From the NCBI GenBank assembly GCA_003013855.2, contig ML058453.1:682001-746000 (forward strand): a DNA stretch of 64,000 nucleotides, in the 5' to 3' direction. The notes under the pieces are model-generated. The model had not been told where the DNA came from. It made no database searches and worked only from the letters and a program-made list of their open reading frames with translations. Below, in pieces: positions 1-12,300 of the stretch. The stretch comes from Liriodendron chinense (taxonomy: Eukaryota > Streptophyta > Magnoliopsida > Magnoliales > Magnoliaceae). Each line of letters opens with the position of its first letter. Position 1 is the stretch's first letter. The position numbers and the translations under genes are program-made.

Positions 1-245
1 CTGATATTTGTTTTTCCCTTTTATACAAGTCTGTTTGACCTTATCAACAGGTTGGATGAACAAAAAACATTATGATGAACCTTAAGAAATTTTTAATATT
101 GAGCGTTCAACAACCACTGTTTCCTATGGTGTGGTCCACATGAAACTCTTATCTTCATCATTTTTGGGATTACACCCTAAAATAATCTATAAAAGCATAT
201 GTACAGCGTGGATATACAGTGCATGTATCGAGGTGGGCCCTACGG
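1..245. repeat. Foldback (Mutator-like) element, partial at window edge
   Basis: This is the right half of the foldback family that recurs through the window. It carries the 'aacaggttggatga', 'ctgtttcctatggtgtggtcc' and 'ggtgggccc' core motifs in the usual order. The left half lies outside the window and the right terminus is not clear. Confidence 0.7.
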
Positions 246-1028
246 TCAGGGTCGCACCCACATTGCTGGTTCCCGGATCGCAGCCCAGTGGCGCTCTGTC
301 CAGCCTGGCGGCCGGCAATGAGGTGGGCTTCGCACGTACGGCGCCGAAGCAAACTACAGCCTGTCTTTCAATACTCTGGAAGAGCATGGTGGATGATACA
401 CTAGCACTTGCATTTGTGCACGTCTCATACCCATTACTCAAACTAAACTGTCCAAATAATGGAACACTCTTTATATAGGTTATACACGAATAAAATAAAT
501 ATTAATTGAATAATATAAACCCTGATTTATGAAAAAATCGTTCGCTAAATCCAGGCCGTTGATTACTTTTAATGTTGACCGTCATTGGATATCAACTAAC
601 CGACCAGCGAAGGGATCACTTTAGTATAATTGTCCTTTCTATAAAACATCTAAGGTGGGCCCCACTATCTGAACATTTTAATATCAGTTCATGCCTGCCT
701 ATCATCCATCGCCATCGCGTCGAGTAATTTACTTTTTCTAAAAATACACCCTACATCCGCCGCGTTTAGAGTGGGTTTGGATTCAATGAAAGGAGAAATT
801 TATAAGTTCTCTTTACTTTATATCTTTGTTTGGAAATAAACGTATATATTTTTAAACTTCAATCCCAAGAAAGGTATTTTTTCATTAAAAAAAAAAAAAA
901 AAGCTTCAATCGCTCTAATGGGGCATAGCTCATCTTTCATCATGCTCCACACATGCCATGTATGTTATAATCTTCTCTTACAACTCACATGTGCAATTTG
1001 CATCCTTATGTGCTAATGTGCCACCATC

Positions 1029-1067
<39 letters not shown>

Positions 1068-2074
1068 CGCACATGCGCCCCACGCACACCCATGCACTCA
1101 TGATTTCACCACCTATGGGTACTCAAACCCTAGACCTTGTGTTGAAACTCCATCTTCTATAATATCTCATATGTGCGAATGTGCCGCATGTACCACCATT
1201 CATCATCTTTAACATGGTACATGCACAAAGCACCTTACATATGCTACATGTGCCACCATCTATCTTCAATCACTCTAAATATATAAAACGTACCTATGGT
1301 GCCCTCCTAAGTTTTGCCTTCTAGCTTCAAGTGTGCACCAGTTAAATGTGCCAATAAATGTCTCGTACTATATGTGACACTTTTTTTAGTGCACAAGGCC
1401 TGTCCAATACTGCAATGCATGGGAAACGCTTGAGGGCCATTTAAATAGTTGCAGGAGAAGAGTTTGTAACGCATCGAAACTCCTACTCAAAGGCTCCACA
1501 TGATTAAGGTCTTTCAATCATCTGAAACATCTGTTACACAATTCAAGTGCACCACGCCTACATGAATTTGATACTACTCACAACTTTAGTGGAGTCTATA
1601 TATATGCCTGACCTCGACATCCAAACTTTAGTTAGATCTAGACTGTTGACCAATTAGGCTCACTTTATAAAAGTCTTACATGTCTCACGCTATATATGAC
1701 ACTTACTTTATTTTATTTTCTGGAGTGCGCTAGGCCTATACAATACTACAATGCATGGCCGATGCTTGAGGGCCTCGGTAGCAAGCTATTGTGGTGGGCC
1801 ATCTCCAACAAAAAGTTAATTTGACATCACATGCCTCGATGGGTCACATATCAGGTACTAAATTAATAAAAACATACTATCTATGACACATATTTGGGTG
1901 GTCTTTTCCTAAATTAGGAGACGGCCACACAAAGGCAGTGGTGATTCATATCTAAATCAGCAGTATATGTTAGTCCGGTAAATAGGTGCTGGTAAAGTAT
2001 TCAAGTGCCTAACATATATCACATTTGCTTACCATTTAGCTTCAAACATTTCATATCCAGTGTGTGCTTACAAT
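246..2074. other. Intergenic DNA, no gene seen
   Basis: No reading frame here resembles a protein I recognise. The stretch is AT-rich and holds a CT microsatellite at 1033-1064. The short frames are not supported by motifs or splice sites. Confidence 0.6.
1033..1064. repeat. (CT)n microsatellite
   Basis: About sixteen uninterrupted CT units. Confidence 0.95.
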
Positions 2075-2683
2075 TAGGGCTCTTAATGGGTCTGATCTGG
2101 ATCGGATCCAACTGGCTCCAAGTCTGTATATCTATAGATGGATTCGGATCGGATTCGGATCCAGAAGGTGATATCCATATCCGATCCATTCCAAAATCCA
2201 TATAACTATCAGATTTAGGTCAGATCTAGGTCCGAATCCACCCCCATTACTAATCTAAAAATATATATAATATAATATATTTAATTTAGTAGAAAAATGA
2301 TGCAAATCCCACTATTTACTGTGGTATGGTTAACCTAAGAGTGGCATGTCTCAATTTTGAGACATGGCCTAAAATAATCTGGTCAACCTAAGAGTGGCAT
2401 GTCTCAATTTTGAGACATGGCCTAAAATAATCTGTAAAACGGATGGCCAGCATGAATATAACATATACAGTAAGGTGACAATGAGTTGGATCTTAATCGG
2501 ATTCGGATCGAACTCGGATATTTCTTGTGAATCCAAATCCGGTCCATTTAAGTAATCGGACCTATTTTAAGATCTAAATTTAGTCCATTTAACTAATCGG
2601 ACCTATTTTAAAATCCAAATCCGCATTATACGGATTTGGAGCGAATCAAATCTCGGATCTGACCCGCTCTATTGAAAGCCCTA
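2075..2683. mobile_element. hAT-like non-autonomous element
   Basis: The ends form a terminal inverted repeat (TAGGGCTCTTAATGGG; the other end reads TAGGGCTTTCAATAG in reverse complement). The element is flanked by a perfect 8-bp duplication, cttacaat, at 2067-2074 and 2684-2691. An 8-bp duplication with a TAGGG start is the hAT signature. The interior is low-complexity 'ggatcggatc' sequence and contains a 53-bp tandem duplication. It has no coding capacity. Confidence 0.85.
2332..2437. repeat. 53-bp tandem duplication
   Basis: Two nearly identical head-to-tail 53-bp units begin 'aacctaagagtggcatg'. Each contains the palindrome gtctcaattttgagac. The duplication lies inside the hAT-like element. 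Confidence 0.9.
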
Positions 2684-3832
2684 CTTACAATGATGGACAC
2701 AGATTGCGTCCGACCCCCGTCCGACCATATCTGTGTGGGGGCTCACCTTCATGTATATGTTTATCTACATCATCCCTTCCTTTTCTATGATCATTATAGG
2801 ATATTGTCCCAAAAATGAGTAAGATCCAACGCCCCCGTTGACCACACCAAATAATAAGATTAGTTGCATTAATTGCACATCAAATGCACAAAGTATTAAA
2901 TGCAAGTGGCATTAAGGTCCCGTTTAGATTGTAAGTTACTTAAGATAAGCTACTTATCAGATAAGTTACTTATCTTGGTTTTTACTTATTAAGCAAATAA
3001 GTATGTTTGGTAAACGACATACTTATCAGCAAATTAGTAAATAAGTATGTTTGGTAATAACACAATGATAAGTAACCTTTCGAAAGAAAATTTCAAATCT
3101 ACATAAAATAAGCGACGTATTGACATGAAAAGAAAAAGCTAAGCTTTGAGGCAATTTTCCTAACAACATGAATTTTTCTAATCCCACGTGCATGCAATAA
3201 AACTCATGTACATGCCATGCATGTGCTAGCATAGCACGATTGGTCCGAGATACATTCCGTCCATCAGAACGGGACCACTATATGGATGCCCTGGCATAAG
3301 AATCAGGTTGATCCACTAGTCAAGTGGGCCACGGTCTGCGAAATAAATGTGCGGCTTTGGAAGACTTGGCTGAAGTTTTCTAACTCATTCACTTGTTTCC
3401 AATAGTCGATCCACATGGTGAGTGGACTAGAACCATTTTAGGGAAAGATGTAGAAGATTAGATCAACTTGATTGGTGGATTAGATCTTGCACCAATTAAT
3501 GTAGGGCCTATATTTGATGTGGGCCGTCCACTGTGTGAGCCCCATCTTTGATGGTACAATCCATCATGTGGGGCCTCGGTATGAGAGAGCAGTAATTGAG
3601 TGAACCATGAGAGAGATAAGTAGAAAAGCCAAATTGGAGGGTGGTTAATTAACATTGGAGGGTGACTAACAGTGTGGGTGTGTACTAACCCAAAATAAAA
3701 ATAAAAAACAAAAGGAAGCAAAATCGTGCCATGAGAGAGATAAGTAGAAAAGCCAAAAGTCGAAAAGCTAAAATAAAATACTTACTAAGATAAGTAATTT
3801 TTAAGAGATAAGTTATTTTTCAATTATACTTA

Positions 3833-5087
3833 GGGCTCGTTTGATTGCTTGTATTTGGAATGAATTGGATTCCAAATCCTAAATACATTGGAATCCAATG
3901 TATTTGAAATCCTTAATTATGTTTAGCATTTTATAATTGGAATCCACTGAAATCTTTGAAAGGATTGATATCTTATATTATATTTGTGGAAGTTGAATTT
4001 GATTAACTAAATAATTTACAATATCTAAAAATGGTGTACGTGTATAATATTGTAGATAGTTATTGGAATAAGTCCATCAAGACATACATTTTGGGGAAAA
4101 AAAACTTAGGGTAATTTCAAACCTTGCGTGGGCCACAAACATACAAAAGTTTACTTTTCAATAGTTTTGATAAGTTTTAGGTTAAAAGATAATCATGTAG
4201 GGGGCCCAGTGATGTGTACCTGAAATCTATCTACTTCCACCATTAAATGGGTCATCCAACGTTATACCTAGGGTCAAAAATTCAGGTGGGCCCTACTAAA
4301 GAAAGCAGTTGAGAGAGAAATGTTCACTCTTGATTTTTACAATGCCCACCTTAATGTATGTGTTGTATACCTACGCCATCCATCAATTTTTCAAGCTTGT
4401 TTTAGGTCATGGTACAAAAATTAAGCAGATTCCAAATCTCAAGTAGACCACATCTTTGGAATAGTAGTGATTAAATAGCCACCGTTAAAAATTTCCTGGG
4501 ACCCACCGTGATGATTACAAGGCCTACCGTGATGATTATGTGAAATCCACTCCAATCATTAGATGCTATGCAAAATTTTAAGCTGGATTCCAAAAATCAG
4601 GTTTGTTCGTGATTAAGGTAGGTCATACCAGGGAAAACATTTTAGAAGGTCCCCGTTTTACCGTACACTGATTCCAATCGTGGTCCACCTAAATCAAGAA
4701 TGTGGTTGATTTTTTTTGTTGCTGAGCCTAACATAGGGTGAAGCATCTGGTGGTCGTAGTGGATTGCACATAAACACCACGGTGGGCTCACCTACTAACC
4801 CTACTCCCTCTCTTAGTTACCATCATACTAGGCGATATGGTGGGGAGAGAGGCCCTATCGTGCGATTCTCCCATAAGTGGGAAAGATGTTCATTGGAGAC
4901 AGTTAGTCTCAAATCTCAGCAATTTGCTAGGATTTCAAATCATGGAGTTGGGGAGATTTGAAATGCATTAGATTCTAAATCCTCTTCTCCAGATTCGCTG
5001 CCACACACAAAAAGGTATATGTTGGATTTCAAATACTCTCAAATCCACTCAAATACTAGCTATCAAATGGCCTATTACCAAACGAAC
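3833..5087. mobile_element. Tourist-like element nested in the preceding one
   Basis: The left end GGGCTCGTTTGATTGC and the right end TTACCAAACGAAC are imperfect inverted repeats. The element is flanked by TTA at 3830-3832 and 5088-5090. The interior (about 4340-4795) contains diverged foldback-family motifs such as 'cccaccttaatgtatgtg' and 'acggtgggctcacc'. No coding sequence is recognisable. Confidence 0.65.
4340..4795. repeat. Diverged foldback-family sequence
   Basis: Core motifs of the 540-bp foldback family are present in order but heavily mutated. Ends and target duplication are not identifiable. Confidence 0.4.
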
Positions 5088-5167
5088 TTAAGTGCCAAAA
5101 GTAACTTACTTAACGTCCTAAGTTCAGTCAAAAAGTAATTATTTGGTAGTATCCAAACGGGCCCTAA

Positions 5168-6214
5168 ATGTTCACTGGTTTGTTGGATCCGCTTCATATT
5201 TGGACACATACCCAAGCATGATCTGAACAAAGGAATGGACGGAGTAGATGAACAGATACATGAAGGTAGACCTCCACGCAGATCTGGTCGGACGCAATCA
5301 TGACTTAAAAAAAAATTCGTTTTGCCAGACAACGTATTTAAAGATAATTACCAAAAAAGTGGGTTTTCTCCACCCACTTTTGAGGCAGTGGAGACATCAT
5401 TGGGCAGTACACATGGCAAGTTGATGTATAAATCAGGACCGTCCATCTAGTGTATCCTATTATTTATGGCCTATGTTTCTAAAATCATATATATTATAAA
5501 ATCCTAGTTGCCACTGTGCTTCCCTTTCATGCATAGAATGTCACCGTTAACTATTTTTGTATCGTACCATAGCTCAGAAGGCCACTGACAAGATAGATAG
5601 GATCGCATTCGTAGCAGGGGAAACTAGATGGACGGTCCAGATTGATAAGTCGATCTTCGACTTGTACCGCTGAGAGATTTGTGTACCATATCCGGTTGTA
5701 CCGACTCCACTGTATCGTTTCCTAACTTCTAATTTCTAAACGGTCCGCAAGGTGGCGTACATGAACTCACCCCCAGAAAGGGTGTGGCGCCCTTGTACAT
5801 GTGCGATTAATCATTTTGTGTACACGCCTACTGTACACAAGGCGTGCATGCTAATCATACCCAAACATCCAATATATGGGTCCCATTGTGGCTGGACACG
5901 GCCGAAATAACACTGGTTGGACGATCGTAAACTTGCCATTGGTGGCCATAAATGGATGGTTGCAAAAGAAATTGTTCAATGGTTCAAGTTCAACAGATAA
6001 AAATGGACGGATTAGCATCATCCCACCATCCACCACTGTTGCCTCTGGCCTGGCCCACTTGAATTTTGAGCCTGCCTGACTTTCGACTCGTTTCCTAACC
6101 TGAGTTGGTGAAACTGATGGATGGAGTAGATGTCACAAATACATCACGGTGGGACCACTTTTCTTTTCCGCACAGGCTCCCTCTAATTCGCGTCCCTGTA
6201 CCGAAGTTCTTTTC
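5168..6214. other. Intergenic DNA, no gene seen
   Basis: I see no coding sequence or bounded repeat here. Confidence 0.5.
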
Positions 6215-6223
6215 TCCTGGACG

Positions 6224-6532
6224 GGGATTTGTACTAAAATAGCCCTGAATTATGGGTATTTTTACTAAAAGTTCATTTTCTCGTCTGGTTTATCTTTTTT
6301 GACCTTTGAACAAGAAATTGAAAATTTACGGTTGCTCCACAGATTCATGCTGGGCACTATGGATTCATGTTGGGGCACGGTGGATTCCCACTGAGCAGAT
6401 GGTGGTCAGAGGGGCATTCTTGACTGTAAAATTTTTAATTTCTCGTCAAAAGGCCAAAATAGATACACCGGACGAGAAATTAGACTTTTAGTAAAAATAG
6501 CCACAACTCAGGGCTATTGCAGTAAAAATCCC
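6224..6532. mobile_element. 309-bp foldback MITE
   Basis: The two halves are inverted repeats for roughly 100 bp. The ends read GGGATTTGTACTAAAATAGC and, in reverse complement, GGGATTTTTACTGCAATAGC. Flanking 9-mers tcctggacg (6215-6223) and tcgtggacg (6533-6541) match at 8 of 9 positions. This element differs from the 540-bp family and appears inserted at the very edge of the next element. Confidence 0.75.
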
Positions 6533-6536
6533 TCGT

Positions 6537-7064
6537 GGACGCGGATTGCCTGCGAAAGCCTTTGGAAGGAAGTAGCTGCGACCGTAAGCTAGGTGTGGCC
6601 CACCTTGATGTTTGTGAGAAATTCACCCCGTCCATCCGTTTTTACAGATCATTTTAAGACAAGATTCCCAAAAATAACGCAAATCCAGAACTCAAGTGGG
6701 TCGCAAGATATAGGATTGAACGTCCAATGTTTCAACATTCGTGGGGCCACAGAGTTTTGGATCAGGATAATGTTTATGTTTCCAGTTCATCCAAGTAGGA
6801 ATGACCTTATGAACGGTATGGATAGCATACAAACATCACAGTGGACCCTAAGGAGATTTCAACGGTAGACATTTATTTACCCGCATTTTCTTGTCGTCCG
6901 GCGCACTTGAGTTTTGGATTTGCATCATTTTTGGGCCCATGTCCTAAAATGGAGTGGAAAAACGGATTGACAGGGTGGATTTCCCACAAACATCAAGGTG
7001 GGGCCCACCTAGCTTCCCGTCGCAGTAAGTTCCTGCGAAAGGCTTTGGCAGGGAAACCGCGTCC
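6537..7064. mobile_element. Foldback (Mutator-like) element
   Basis: The ends GGACGCGGATTGCCTGCG and, in reverse complement, GGACGCGGTTTCCCTGCC define a 528-bp palindromic element. It has the usual GGGGCCCACC inner arms and 'gaccttatgaacgg' centre. The left flank has been replaced by the 309-bp MITE, so the target duplication cannot be read directly. Confidence 0.8.
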
Positions 7065-7626
7065 GTTCTCCAACGACTTTTTAGAATCAGCTTTCATTCT
7101 AGAACGGTGCGTGGGCCATAATCCATCCGTTAGGTGTGCCATCCAATCAGTACATGAAATGCGGCCCTTGGCCCTTCAACTTCACCTCGTATCCCATAAG
7201 TCAGAAATATCCAAATCACAGGTGGGCCACACGACGGGAACAACCAGGGGTTGTGATGCCCCACCATTAAAACCTTCTAGCTCAAGTGTGGGCCCGTTCT
7301 GTTTAGTCTATACCATCAAATCCATTCACAAGAGGCACCCACCAGGATGACTGTTCATACCAAAATTCAGGCTATTAAAAACCTCAGGTGGGCCACACTA
7401 CATGATTTTAAAAGTTTATAATGAGTGATTTTACATACGGTGGTCCACTTGAGTTTTGGATTGGCCTGATTTTATGCATCCAATGAGAACATGATGGGGC
7501 ACACATAATGAACGGATCTGATGTCATCCACTCATACCTTCAGGCTCCACACACACCGTTGTAGAATAAGCTTATCCTACTAACGTCCCACGGACCGTAA
7601 TCCTCCTTTAAAACACGTTTTACGCA
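7065..7626. other. Non-coding DNA with diverged repeat motifs
   Basis: The segment holds scattered 'ggtgggccacac' and 'ggtggtccacttgagttttgg' motifs related to the foldback family. No complete element or gene is definable. Confidence 0.45.
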
Positions 7627-7635
7627 CGGAAAACA

Positions 7636-8179
7636 GGACGCGGATTAGCTACTGAACACGACAGTAGCCAAACTCGCTACTAAAGTGACGTGACCTAATT
7701 CTGTGGGCCCCACCATGACGTATGTGTTATATCCACACCGTCCATCCATTTGGAGAGATCATTTTAGGCCATAATCAAAAGAATGAGACAGATCAAAATC
7801 TCAAGTGGACCCCACCACAGAAAACAGTGGGGACAATGGCACCCACCGTTAAAATCTTACTAAGGCCCACAATGATGTTTATTTGAGATCCAACCAGTTC
7901 ATAAGTTGACAAAGACATGGAAGAAGGGAAAAAAAAAATTAAATATCAGCTTGATTGAAAACTTATGTGGACCTAGGAAGTTTTTAATGGTAGGCGTTCA
8001 GTCCCCACTGTTTTCTGTGGTGGGGTCTACTTCAGCTTTGGATCATGGCATAAAACGATCTCTCCTAATAAATGGACGGTGTGGATACAACACATACATC
8101 ATGGTGGGGCCCATAGAACTAGGTGACGTCACTTCAGTAGCGTGATTGCTATGTCGTGTTCAGTAGCTAACCCCAGTCC
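7636..8179. mobile_element. Foldback (Mutator-like) element with perfect 9-bp duplication
   Basis: This 544-bp palindromic element starts GGACGCGGATTAGCTACTGA and ends with the inverted counterpart GGACTGGGGTTAGCTACTGA. The duplication cggaaaaca flanks both sides (7627-7635 and 8180-8188). Nine-bp duplications with long terminal inverted repeats fit Mutator-like elements. It has no coding capacity and is the cleanest copy for defining the family. Confidence 0.9.
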
Positions 8180-8188
8180 CGGAAAACA

Positions 8189-8765
8189 CCCAAAGCTCTT
8201 CAGGCCTGCCTTATCGATCCCATCCATCAGGTGCGCTGGATGGCAGGGCCTGCCCCAAAAATCAGATAGATCCACAACTCAGGTGGGCCACACCACAACA
8301 GTGGAGATGGGGGCACTAACCATAGGTTGTGTGGGGGCCACCATGGCGTACATCTTTCATCAAACCCCAGTAAGCCACGTGTAAGCTCAAGAGGTTTTAG
8401 GCACGACTCTACATTATTCACATTGGTGTGGCCATCTGATTTTTTTCTTCTTTCATCAAGATGATTATTTACTAACAACGTATGGATTAAAACCTGATGA
8501 ACGGAGTAGATTTCACACATTGTATATGGTGGGCCCGAAAGGGCGTGTTGCACACGAATCCAATCCCTTTTTCTTCACTGGCAGCAGACAGCAATTAGCT
8601 TTTGACCGGAGAAAGCAAAAAATCAACCCTCTGTAGGTAATAACATGGGATTCTGAGCTGCCAACTATTTGTGGGCCCCTTCCAACCTGTTATTACTTAT
8701 CGGGCATCACTACAAAACGGTATCAGGAGTGGGCCCCACCACCCAAAAAAAAAAAAAAAAAGAGA
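8189..8765. other. Non-coding DNA with diverged repeat motifs
   Basis: Fragments such as 'caggtgggccacaccac' and 'tatggtgggcccg' recall the foldback family, but no ends can be set. Nothing coding is visible. Confidence 0.45.
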
Positions 8766-8774
8766 GTACTTTGG

Positions 8775-9343
8775 AAAGGGATTGGGTACTGCATGTACCA
8801 GGACCTAGCTAGAGACGGGCGGACCTGTCGGGGGGGGGGGGGGGGCTATGTGGGGCCCACCGTGATTTAATTGTTTTATCCACTCCGTCCATCCATTTTG
8901 AAAAATCATTTTAGGTAATGAGCCCGAAAATGAGGCAGATTGAATTCTCAAGTGGACCAAACCACAAGAAACAGTGGGGATCGAATGCCTACCGATGAAA
9001 ACCTCTTGTGGGCTACAGAAGTTTTGGATCAAGCTGATATTTATTGTTTCCCTTCATCCATGTCTAGGTGCCCTTATGAACAGGTTGGATGGAAAATAAA
9101 CATCACGGTGGGCCCTGTGATGGTTTCAACGGTGGGGGACATTGTCACCACTGCTTCCTGTGGTGTGGTCCACTCTAGCCTTCGATATGCATACTTTTTG
9201 GGCTCATGCCCTAAAATGATCATTCAAAATGGATGAACGGCTTGGATAAAACAAATACATCATGGTGGGCCCCACAGATCCACTGACAGGACCGTCCATC
9301 TCTAGGTAGGTCCTGGTTGGGGTAGTACCCAATCCGCCCCCGG
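8775..9343. mobile_element. Foldback (Mutator-like) element with perfect 9-bp duplication
   Basis: The duplication gtactttgg flanks the element (8766-8774 and 9344-9352). The outer arms read GGGATTGGGTACT and, in reverse complement, CGGATTGGGTACT. These differ from the arms of the 7636 copy, while the inner 430 bp are the same family. A 16-G run sits just inside the left arm at 8830-8845. Confidence 0.9.
8830..8845. repeat. Poly-G run
   Basis: Sixteen consecutive G residues lie inside a foldback arm. The run is rare in this AT-rich sequence and prone to length error in sequencing. Confidence 0.9.
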
Positions 9344-9352
9344 GTACTTTGG

Positions 9353-12300
9353 TCATTCTACTAAATATGATGTCCCCACTACCCACAAGCATGGGTGGCA
9401 ATCGGGTCGGGTCCGATCTTGGAAGCTTGATACACAAACAAGTAATCGGGTCCATCTCTCAGCCCCAGAACCAATTTATCGGTCAGAGACAAGTCCAAAC
9501 AAGCCGGTCAGGATCATAAATAGCAAAACTACAACATAAAATCTGTGTTTTTAAAAAATACTAATATAATAAATATGCTCAGAGAAGCTCTTTTTTTATA
9601 GGCAAACCGAATTAAACATGTTTTTTTTATTTCCCCCATAAAACACGTTTTATGAAAAAAAAAAAAAAAAAAACTTTTTCGTGCAATTTAAAAAATAGGG
9701 ATTAGTCTTTGCCACCCATTGATAAAATTGAAATGGGGTGATTTTTTTTTTTTTTTTTTTTAACTAGTGACGGATTACTCAGAGATATGAGGATTACTTG
9801 AAGAGGAAAGATTTTAGAGAAACAAAAAACACCGTTCAACCATACATTATGGCTAATACATACAAATTCTCATTAATTTAATGAAAGTTTTCTATTTTAA
9901 CTTTATTTATACTCGCACATATATAACCATTTTTTTCTCTCTAATTTTTTTAGTCTAAACTTATTAAACCCGACCTTTTTCATTCTCCTAATTTTTGTCA
10001 TTCCTTTTATTTGACCAAATTTTTTACTATATCTTTTATGACCGAGACAATTAAACACGAAATTTCACCATATGCTTTTTTTTTTTATTTTTAATTATTA
10101 AGTACAACTGCCGTCATTGTTAGTCACACCTGCAATGTTAGCCACCCCTACGTGGGAATCGATACCAAGACCTCAGTGTTGAAATGAGGTTATCTTCACT
10201 TAGTCTACCACTTGAGCTATGGATAGGGGTGCACGATATGCAGTTTTACGATCAAGTCAAAACTAATAAGATGGTTCATTTATCTATGGGTTGGGTACAC
10301 TTGAGTTGGTCCATAAATTATTCCTATTTAATAAATGACCTGACACTAAGTACCTGACTGTTTTTACATTTCAATCAGTTGCGCTAATTACTAAACCTAG
10401 TCAAGGTTGGGCCTGCACATAGTTAGAAAGTACAAGCATCATGAGTATATTTGCCTCTTTTCCCCCCTTTTTCTCTTCTGATAATGTTTCATTCAACATA
10501 TAATTCAAAAAACATTTTTTAATTCCAACTTACATGTTTTTTTTGTTTTGTTTTTGAGAGATCTTCAATGCTAAAAGCTGCATTTTGTTTTTCTTCATTA
10601 AATTTAAATCCCCTCTTCAACTTACATACAAAACCCTTGTAATCTTCCTGCCGTCCCCACTAAGAAATTCTGGAAGTAAGGTTAGCCTAATTTTGTCCAG
10701 CGCATTTCAAGTAAAACAGAATAATATGCCTTAAGTTTTTTGGAATTATCATTTTTTATAAATGAATTCTCATAAGTATTTTTCACTGCCTACACCAAAT
10801 GATATTCAAAAGTTCTAGAAGACTGTATTGCTGTATGCCAAATTTCTGGGTCGAATCTATTTTTGGATGGTCAAAATTCTATCCAGTTTAAAAGTGAGGT
10901 CCTGGGCAGATTGGGTTGGATAGACTTTGAGAGGTTCTGGTCCCGACATGCGACTCATTTGATAATCAGGACAGTATTCGTAATGCAGGGGCATTTTCAC
11001 ACTGGGCTCGAGTGCAGGGTCTGGGCTATGAGATTAAATGATATTCCGTACCTCCCCCATTAGCTCTGGAGCTTTTGGTGAGTTGGTCGGATGTCATGCA
11101 TCAATTCAGACCCAAACGTGGATGAGTGGGGAGCAGGCATGGTTACAAACTATGCTTACAATTGCAACAAAACCAAGACAATGACGAAAGCGATCTTGGA
11201 TTTAGCAGAGTTTAACGGGTAGATGGTGGCCTGTGGTCATCTGATGAGATAATCTACAATCTAATGGAATCTAATCTACAATATAATCTATTGTAGAGTT
11301 GTACATACAATTGTGTCCATTTAGTATCCTAACACATTCTATTCATTTAGGAGAAAAACTCCGGAAATTGTGATGATTCATCACTCAGCAGTTGAAAGCA
11401 TGGCATAACAGTAACTCAAGAGTTAACCATCCAAATTGCTCTGTCTTTCAAAAAAAAAAAAAAATCCTAATCATGGGCCACACTCCAGATGGCTCATGTA
11501 CCAACAGTCATGCCAAGCTTATGTTCCAACTTTGGTGGGCATCTAATGGAAGGTCAAAATGTGCAATAATTGACAGTCTAAGTCTGAAAAACAGATGTCC
11601 ATTGATCAGCAGTCGGGACGAACCAATCAATCCAATTTTAGAGTTATGACCCACCTCAGTGAAAAAAAAAAAAAAAAAAAAAACACTCTAGGAATTTTGG
11701 ATACAGATAGATGCGACACCAATAATCATGAAATGTAATTAACTTTCAACGAGCTTTTTTCCTGCAATATTTCCAAGACTAGCAGATTTACCTAAAAGAT
11801 GAATTGGTAACATTTCATCTTTTTTTAGCACTATTTAGTTGCAGTGAGTCCCACAAATTGAACAGTTCAATTTGAGTTTAATGCATGCCATGTCAGATAT
11901 CTGTTGGACCCTACCATGGATGGGTCATACATTGAAGAAAGAAACACTAGCCAGATGATCCTAGCTGCTGAATCCTCATCATTGATAGGAAATTCTACCT
12001 ATCCAATGAATGGATCTGATCATGCAAGCGGTGTGATTTTTGAGAAATCCACACACAACGTAGGGCCCAACAGATGAATTTACACTTAAACGAGCAAGAA
12101 GCAGTGGACAACCCTAGCTTAATTGTTTGCATTGAGCATTGGATGCTTTCTGCATAGATAGAATGATGGATCTGACAAGTACAAAAATACTCATATAGAA
12201 TATATGGGATTTCCAAATTGCTTTTCAAAGAAATAAGGCATCCAAAGCTTCAAAATTCAACAATTGTTTGAAACGAATGACATGCACTTGCAGACGTGTT

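Larger units (their letters stand above)
2916..5164. mobile_element. Tourist-like (PIF/Harbinger-type) element, inflated by nested insertion
   Basis: The left end GGTCCCGTTTAGATTG and the right end ATCCAAACGGGCCC are imperfect inverted repeats. A TAA trinucleotide flanks each side (2913-2915 and 5165-5167). Subterminal 'taagttacttaag' repeats match the smaller element at 27993-28213. The element is long because a second Tourist-like element sits inside it. Confidence 0.7.

Noticed and set aside
131..478. 115-residue plus-strand frame at the left edge
   Set aside because: It runs through a foldback half copy and has no recognisable domain or splice context.
6841..7350. 169-residue plus-strand frame
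   Set aside because: It lies mostly in a foldback element; the sequence is explained by the palindromic core and has no domain.
8227..8553. 108-residue minus-strand frame
   Set aside because: It is made of GGGCCCACC-type repeat motifs and has no independent support.
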